Program-made: the position numbers and the translations under genes
Source: Bacteroidales bacterium UBA1756
Lineage (GTDB): Bacteria; Bacteroidota; Bacteroidia; Bacteroidales; WCHB1-69
Assembly (NCBI GenBank): GCA_002314795.1
Contig: DCHI01000084.1
Span: 1 to 11,063, forward strand
DNA: 11,063 nucleotides
Direction of reading: 5' to 3'
The notes under the pieces: generated by a model
Databases searched by the model: none
The model's input: the letters and a program-made list of their open reading frames with translations, nothing else
Told to the model about the DNA's origin: nothing
Shown: piece after piece, positions 6,880 to 11,063 of the stretch
Position numbering within the stretch: the first letter of the stretch is position 1
Layout: each line of letters starts with the position of its first letter

Positions 6880-7611
6880 ATGTTTCCACTTTACATTAAA
6901 GAAATCAAGTCGTTTTTCAGTTCCATCATCGGGTACATCATCATCGCGACATTTCTCATCATCACGGGACTTTTCATCTGGGTTTTCCCCAATTACTACA
7001 ACGTGTTTGAGTTAAAGACAGCCGACTTGCAAGGTCTCTTCAACCTGTCTTGCTATCTGTTTCTCTTTCTGATTCCCGCCATCACGATGCGTTCTTTTTC
7101 AGAAGAGAAGAAAACGGGGACAATGGAACTCCTGTTCACAAAACCGTTGTCTGACAATCAGATTATTGGAGCTAAGTTTTTAGCTTGCAGCACTTTGCTA
7201 TTCATTTCATTATTACCCACACTTTTGTACGTTGTTTCGGTTTGGCGTTTGGGCGATCCCGTCGGGAACATTGACCTCGGCAGCACGTTTGGTTCGTACC
7301 TCGGACTTTTGCTCTTGGGCATCGTTTTCGTTGCCATCGGCATTTTCGCTTCGTCCATCACCAACAGCCAAATCATCGCGTTCATTCTCGGAGCCGTCTT
7401 CTGTTTCTTTATGCACTTTGGATTCGAGTTCATTTACTCGTTTGAGGTTTTCGGAAGTGCGGGCGCCCTCATCAAGTCGTTGGGACTGGAGCAGCACTAT
7501 CTTGCCATCAGCAAGGGCGTGATTGATTCCCGCGACATCATCTATTTTGCCACGGTAACCTTCGTTTTTCTTTTTGGAACGAAAATCGTGCTTCTTAGCA
7601 GAAAGTGGTAA
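6880..7611 (+). CDS. gldF: ABC transporter permease, GldF family
   Basis: GldF is the membrane-spanning subunit of the GldA-GldF-GldG ABC complex described for gliding Flavobacterium, and homologues are widespread in non-gliding Bacteroidetes. The 243-aa length fits the family. About six membrane segments are visible, near 17-36, 55-70, 99-121, 141-160, 163-183 and 219-239. The cytoplasmic loop after the second segment carries the ABC-2 permease signature RSFSEEKKTGTMELLFTKPL (71-90), where the ATPase would dock. The transported substrate is unknown for the family. No ATP-binding protein is encoded in the window. The gene sits 12 bp after the peptidase gene and 45 bp before gldG. Given the lack of motility genes here, a general envelope role is more likely than gliding, but this is inference. 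Confidence 0.9.
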   Translation: MFPLYIKEIKSFFSSIIGYIIIATFLIITGLFIWVFPNYYNVFELKTADLQGLFNLSCYLFLFLIPAITMRSFSEEKKTGTMELLFTKPLSDNQIIGAKFLACSTLLFISLLPTLLYVVSVWRLGDPVGNIDLGSTFGSYLGLLLLGIVFVAIGIFASSITNSQIIAFILGAVFCFFMHFGFEFIYSFEVFGSAGALIKSLGLEQHYLAISKGVIDSRDIIYFATVTFVFLFGTKIVLLSRKW

Positions 7612-7656
7612 AACATTCATTAGCAATTTATTTCAATACGTTATTTAAATAGTATT

Positions 7657-9414
7657 ATGAAAAACAAGGAAATATCACACAGCAAGGCATTTCGGCAAAG
7701 CGCTGTCATTTCCATCATCGTCTCACTCGTCATTCTAATTGCCGTCAACGTAGTGTCCTCCTATTTCTTTTTCCGTTTGGACTTGACGAAGGACAACCGG
7801 CACTCTCTTTCTGAATCGACAAAAGATTTATTGAAAGACTTGGACGACATCGTCTTCATCAAAGTGTATCTGGAAAGCGAGGATATGCCCGCATCGTACC
7901 AGCCCGTCATCACAAAAACCCGCGAAATGTTGGAAGAATTCAGCAGTTATTCATCCAACATCAAATTCGAATTCATCAATCCGACGGCTGATAAGACGAA
8001 GGAAGAAATCAACTCCATCTATTCCGAATTTGCCCAAAAAGGGCTGGTCCCCTACCCTATTCGTGAACAGTATGCCGCCGGAGCTTCCACCAAGTACATC
8101 ATTCCTGGCGCAATGGTCACCTACAAGAATCAGGAGCGTCCGGCCATCCTGATTGAACAAGATTTCAGCAACAAATTCTCGACGGAAGAATTTGCCTATA
8201 TGCGGATTGAATACAATCTTGTGATGGCAATCAAGAGTTTGGTAAAACCGCACAAGTCAAATGTGGCATTCATTGACGGTCACGGGGAATTGGATATGTA
8301 CCGCACGGCGTGGTTCGGCTCACAACTCGGAGCCAATATGAAAGACTTCTATAACGTCACCCGCGACTCCATCAACGGGAAAATCAACTGTTTGCGGAAC
8401 ATTTGCATCGCTGATTCGGCGGCACAGACAGTAAAAGACAACGGTAACAAATACGACCTGTTGGTGATTGCTCAACCCACGCAACCATTCTCCGATATGG
8501 ACAAATACGCTATCGACCAGCATCTTATGCGCGGCGGGCGTATCCTCTGGCTCATTGATGGCACGGATGCGGCACTCGACAGCTTGCAAGAACGTCCCGA
8601 ATTTATGGCAACGCCCTCAAGAAACCGATTGGGCGATATGTTCTTCCGCTACGGCGTCCGAATCAACAGCAATCTCATTCAAGACATCGGAAGTTGCCAA
8701 GCCATCCCCATCAATACCAGCGGCAATATGATGATTTTCCCATACGCACTGAGCATCACACACTTTGAAGACCATCCTATCACGCAAAAAATCACCGCAG
8801 TACGGTCCAACTTCACCGGCTCCATCGACTTTGTAGGGCACGACGACGGACTTACCAAAACCGTCTTAGCGACTTCGTCCGATAGCAGCAAGTTGGTACC
8901 GACGCCCGCCATCGTTTCATTGAAAGTCGGTTTGGCCAAACCCAATCCGGAAGAGTTCAGTTTGCGCCGCATTCCCGTTGCCGTCTTGGTCGAGGGAAAA
9001 TTCCGTTCCGCATTCGACGGGCTTCTCCCCATTGAATTTGACACCATCAAACAGTTCAACTACCTGAGAAGCAGCAAAGAAACCAAACAGATTTTCATCT
9101 CCGACGGGGACATCATCCGCAACTATTTCGATCCGAGAACCGGCTTCTACCCAACCGGTTATGACGTTTACACCAAAAGTTTCTTTGACAACACTGAATT
9201 TCTGACCAACTGCGTCGATTACTTGTGTGACAACACCGACTTGATTGAACTCCGTTCCAAAACGTTCCACATCGGGCTGCTCAACCAATCGAAAATAGCC
9301 GACAAAAAGGTTCGTCAACGTCACCAAGCGATGGACATCGGACTACCTCTTGCACTCGTGGCCATCTTAGGAGCCATCCTCTTTACCATTAGAAAAAGAA
9401 AATACTCAAATTAA
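7657..9414 (+). CDS. gldG: GldG-family ABC transporter auxiliary protein
   Basis: GldG is the partner of GldF and carries the ABC-type auxiliary (ABC_transp_aux) domain, mostly periplasmic. The 585-aa product has an N-terminal membrane segment (about 16-38) followed by RLDLTKDNRHSLSESTK (40-56), typical of the family start. In the extracytoplasmic part are FIDGHGE (205-211) and the block beginning DLLVIAQPTQPFSDMDKYAI (267-286), which leads into RGGRILWLID. A second membrane segment (about 563-578) and a basic tail RKRK end the protein, so both termini are probably cytoplasmic. Length is normal and no frameshift is seen. It is followed after 20 bp by a small lipoprotein gene and then a DUF4340-like gene. 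GldG plus DUF4340 is a recurring pairing in ABC systems of many phyla. Confidence 0.92.
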   Translation: MKNKEISHSKAFRQSAVISIIVSLVILIAVNVVSSYFFFRLDLTKDNRHSLSESTKDLLKDLDDIVFIKVYLESEDMPASYQPVITKTREMLEEFSSYSSNIKFEFINPTADKTKEEINSIYSEFAQKGLVPYPIREQYAAGASTKYIIPGAMVTYKNQERPAILIEQDFSNKFSTEEFAYMRIEYNLVMAIKSLVKPHKSNVAFIDGHGELDMYRTAWFGSQLGANMKDFYNVTRDSINGKINCLRNICIADSAAQTVKDNGNKYDLLVIAQPTQPFSDMDKYAIDQHLMRGGRILWLIDGTDAALDSLQERPEFMATPSRNRLGDMFFRYGVRINSNLIQDIGSCQAIPINTSGNMMIFPYALSITHFEDHPITQKITAVRSNFTGSIDFVGHDDGLTKTVLATSSDSSKLVPTPAIVSLKVGLAKPNPEEFSLRRIPVAVLVEGKFRSAFDGLLPIEFDTIKQFNYLRSSKETKQIFISDGDIIRNYFDPRTGFYPTGYDVYTKSFFDNTEFLTNCVDYLCDNTDLIELRSKTFHIGLLNQSKIADKKVRQRHQAMDIGLPLALVAILGAILFTIRKRKYSN

Positions 9415-9434
9415 CCTTTAACATTCTTATCAAT

Positions 9435-9683
9435 ATGAATAAAATTCTCATCACCATCGCCCTCATTGCCACTGTTGCAATTTCCGCAACCAGTTGTAAC
9501 AAAGGCTGTTCGTGCAGTCAATACAAAAAATCCGAATATCTTGTTAACCCAACGGGAAGAGACTCACTGATTCGCAACATCTTCACATCAACAACAAAAA
9601 ACAAAAAGTGTTCAGGACTCATTTCCGATATGGAAGAGACGTGGCCGGACGAGCAATACACGTTCACTTGTACCGATTGGTAG
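9435..9683 (+). CDS. Small Cys-rich putative lipoprotein, unknown function
   Basis: The 82-aa product is not recognised. It has a signal-peptide-like N-terminus (MNK and then hydrophobic residues to about 17) ending in ATS-C21. This is a relaxed lipobox, so lipidation at C21 is plausible. The mature part would be about 60 residues with four further cysteines (C25, C27, C59, C79), enough for two disulfides or a small metal site, and it ends in a Trp. The middle contains a TG-RDSLIRN stretch. It lies 20 bp after gldG and 55 bp before the DUF4340-like gene on the same strand, with similar base composition to its neighbours, so it is likely an operon member and perhaps an accessory of the envelope complex. 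That role is guessed from position only. Coding status rests on the signal peptide, fit in the gap and strand. Confidence 0.7.
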   Translation: MNKILITIALIATVAISATSCNKGCSCSQYKKSEYLVNPTGRDSLIRNIFTSTTKNKKCSGLISDMEETWPDEQYTFTCTDW

Positions 9684-9738
9684 GCATCTATTCAACTCAC
9701 TATCATCTTTTTAAATAGATTTTTCATACAAAAATTCA

Positions 9739-10854
9739 ATGAATAAAAAAAATCTCATTCTTTTGATTGGAGCCGCAGTCGTAGTTGTCGGCTGCATTTT
9801 TTTGGTGCTTTGGAAGTCGCACGTTCTTTTCAATCGTTCTGATTTAAAAGAAGATATGTTTGCCATTAGCGACACTTCCACCGTCACACGCATCTTTATG
9901 GCAGATATGCACGAGAACACCGTCCTGTTGACAAAAACGGCAGATGGTTGGCGAATTTCAGACTCCATTCCTGTCGTTGATGGAAAAGTGGAAGCATTAC
10001 TATCCACGATGCAAAACATTCGCGTACAGCAACCTGCGTCCAAAAACAGCATCGAAAACATCAATCGAATGATGGCGGCCAGCGCAGTAAAAGTTGAAAT
10101 CTACGAGCAAAAACCGCTTTTCACACTTTTCAAAAAAGGATTTTTCGTAAAAGAACGCCGTACACTCACCTACTATATGGGGCCGGCCACCCAATCCAAT
10201 ATGGGGAACTACGCCATTTTGGAAGGATACGAAGATATGCCTTTCATCATTTACCTTCCGGGCTTTCGCGGCTTCGTCGCTCCGCGCTACTCGCCCTACA
10301 CGGAAGATTGGATTAGTCATAAACTTTTTGACACCAAACTCACTCGTATTCAAGAAGTTTTGGTTACCGACATTGACAATCCGAATGAATCATTCCGCAT
10401 CGAAAAAGCGGGTGCCCGTTTCTTCCATCTCTACAATGCTCAAGGAACGCCCATAGCCAATTACGATACGAGCAAGGTTATCAACTACTTATCCGAATTC
10501 AGAAATCGCAATTACGAATCTCTTGATTCCGACATCGAGCCGGACAAGCGCGACAGTATCATCCGAAGCAGCCATTTCAAAACCATTCAGGTTACTGATG
10601 TAAACGGCACCGTCAACAAGTTGGACTTGTACAGAATGGACAGCGAATACGACTACTACGACGAAAACGGAAACCATATTGACGATGTAGAAATGTACTA
10701 CAACCGTGACCGGTGCTATGCCATTCTCAACGGAGACAAAACGCACCTGTACCGAGTCCAGTACTACCACTTCGACCGCTTGTTGCAGCCCTTCTCTTAT
10801 TTTATCACGAAAGGAGAAAAGCAAAAAGGCGTTTTGGAAGAAATTAGCGAATAA
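9739..10854 (+). CDS. Membrane-anchored DUF4340-like protein
   Basis: The 371-aa protein has one N-terminal membrane helix (about 5-25) and a long soluble region that is presumably periplasmic. Residues about 47-95 fit the DUF4340 pattern: a strand with TVTRIFM, then NTVLLTKTADGWRISD, then a D-x-x-V-x-x-LL-x-x-M helix (VDGKVEALLSTMQNI). The pattern recurs further on, around LTRIQEVLVTDIDNPNESFRIE. DUF4340 proteins have no defined biochemical role but often sit beside GldG-type ABC auxiliary proteins, as here. The assignment is from pattern and context, with moderate certainty. The gene is probably the last of the operon: a stem-loop lies 67 bp after the stop, and a new promoter precedes the next gene beyond the window. 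Confidence 0.8.
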   Translation: MNKKNLILLIGAAVVVVGCIFLVLWKSHVLFNRSDLKEDMFAISDTSTVTRIFMADMHENTVLLTKTADGWRISDSIPVVDGKVEALLSTMQNIRVQQPASKNSIENINRMMAASAVKVEIYEQKPLFTLFKKGFFVKERRTLTYYMGPATQSNMGNYAILEGYEDMPFIIYLPGFRGFVAPRYSPYTEDWISHKLFDTKLTRIQEVLVTDIDNPNESFRIEKAGARFFHLYNAQGTPIANYDTSKVINYLSEFRNRNYESLDSDIEPDKRDSIIRSSHFKTIQVTDVNGTVNKLDLYRMDSEYDYYDENGNHIDDVEMYYNRDRCYAILNGDKTHLYRVQYYHFDRLLQPFSYFITKGEKQKGVLEEISE

Positions 10855-10921
10855 GGGGGGAGCAAACAGCGTATTCACTTACACAAAAATTCCGAAATCG
10901 CTCTTCATTCAGTAAATTGTG

Positions 10922-10960
10922 TTGATTGAAAAAAAGACACATTTGTCACTTTTCAATCAA
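10922..10960. terminator. 39-nt stem-loop after the gld operon (terminator or operator)
   Basis: TTGATTGAAAA (10922-10932) and TTTTCAATCAA (10950-10960) are perfect 11-bp complements. Inside them GACA (10936-10939) pairs with TGTC (10944-10947) around loop CATT, giving an almost continuous hairpin. Its position 67 bp after the last stop suits a transcript end. The stem is AT-rich and no clean U-tract follows, so it could instead be a regulator-binding palindrome upstream of the next promoter. Confidence 0.5.
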
Positions 10961-11021
10961 ATAATGTCAAAAACATTCCATTATCTGCCATTTTTAATTA
11001 TTTAAAAATCAATACTTTACA

Positions 11022-11053
11022 CTTGACTTTCCTTCTTAAATGTTGTATATTTG
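11022..11053 (+). promoter_or_regulatory. Bacteroidetes-type promoter for a gene beyond the right edge
   Basis: TATATTTG (11046-11053) matches the -7 consensus TAnnTTTG exactly. CTTG (11022-11025), one base off the TTTG -33 element, lies 20 bp upstream, which is the normal spacing. The surrounding sequence is AT-rich and non-coding. Transcription would start about at the window end. The downstream gene is not visible. Confidence 0.7.
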
Positions 11054-11063
11054 CGAAACAAAA

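Noticed and set aside
9686..9724. ATCTATT / AATAGAT inverted repeat followed by TTTT, a possible attenuator between the lipoprotein and DUF4340-like genes
   Set aside because: A 7-bp AT-rich stem with a 21-nt loop is weak and expected by chance in AT-rich spacers.

Overview
The window looks like a chromosomal segment from a member of the Bacteroidetes, most likely order Bacteroidales and possibly an uncultured lineage. The evidence is gldF/gldG homologues, a two-subunit-type methylmalonyl-CoA mutase small chain, Bacteroidetes-style -7 boxes (TAnnTTTG), start codons preceded by A-rich sequence without a clear Shine-Dalgarno, and short palindromic intergenic repeats. No rRNA, tRNA, CRISPR array, insertion sequence or phage gene was seen. 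No intergenic gap exceeds 300 bases.

Left part (1-2706, minus strand). A compound repeat block (1-114) abuts, and appears to supply, the last codons of murF, the ligase that completes the UDP-MurNAc-pentapeptide. Upstream of murF are a possible 8-codon leader ORF and a 46-nt palindrome. Then comes fprA, a two-domain flavodiiron protein for O2/NO detoxification with all expected iron ligands.

Middle (2707-4785). A divergent 174-bp intergenic region carries a promoter in each direction. To the right lies mutA, the non-catalytic small subunit of methylmalonyl-CoA mutase (succinate/propionate metabolism). It is followed at once by a strong hairpin terminator, so the catalytic mutB is not co-transcribed downstream.

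Right part (4786-10854, plus strand). Five closely spaced genes look like one operon. They encode a secreted M3-like zinc metallopeptidase, the ABC permease GldF, the GldG auxiliary protein, a small Cys-rich putative lipoprotein, and a membrane-anchored protein resembling DUF4340. The GldF/GldG/DUF4340 combination suggests an ABC-type envelope complex whose ATPase (GldA-like) is encoded elsewhere. The two genes least explained are the peptidase and the 82-aa lipoprotein. The window ends with a 39-nt stem-loop and a good promoter pointing to a gene beyond the right edge.

Most of this is ordinary core-genome content. The points worth a second look are the repeat-encoded end of murF, the leader ORF, the separation of mutA from mutB, the nested repeats at the mutA promoter, and the peptidase-gldFG-lipoprotein-DUF4340 operon. 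No wholly new system is evident.
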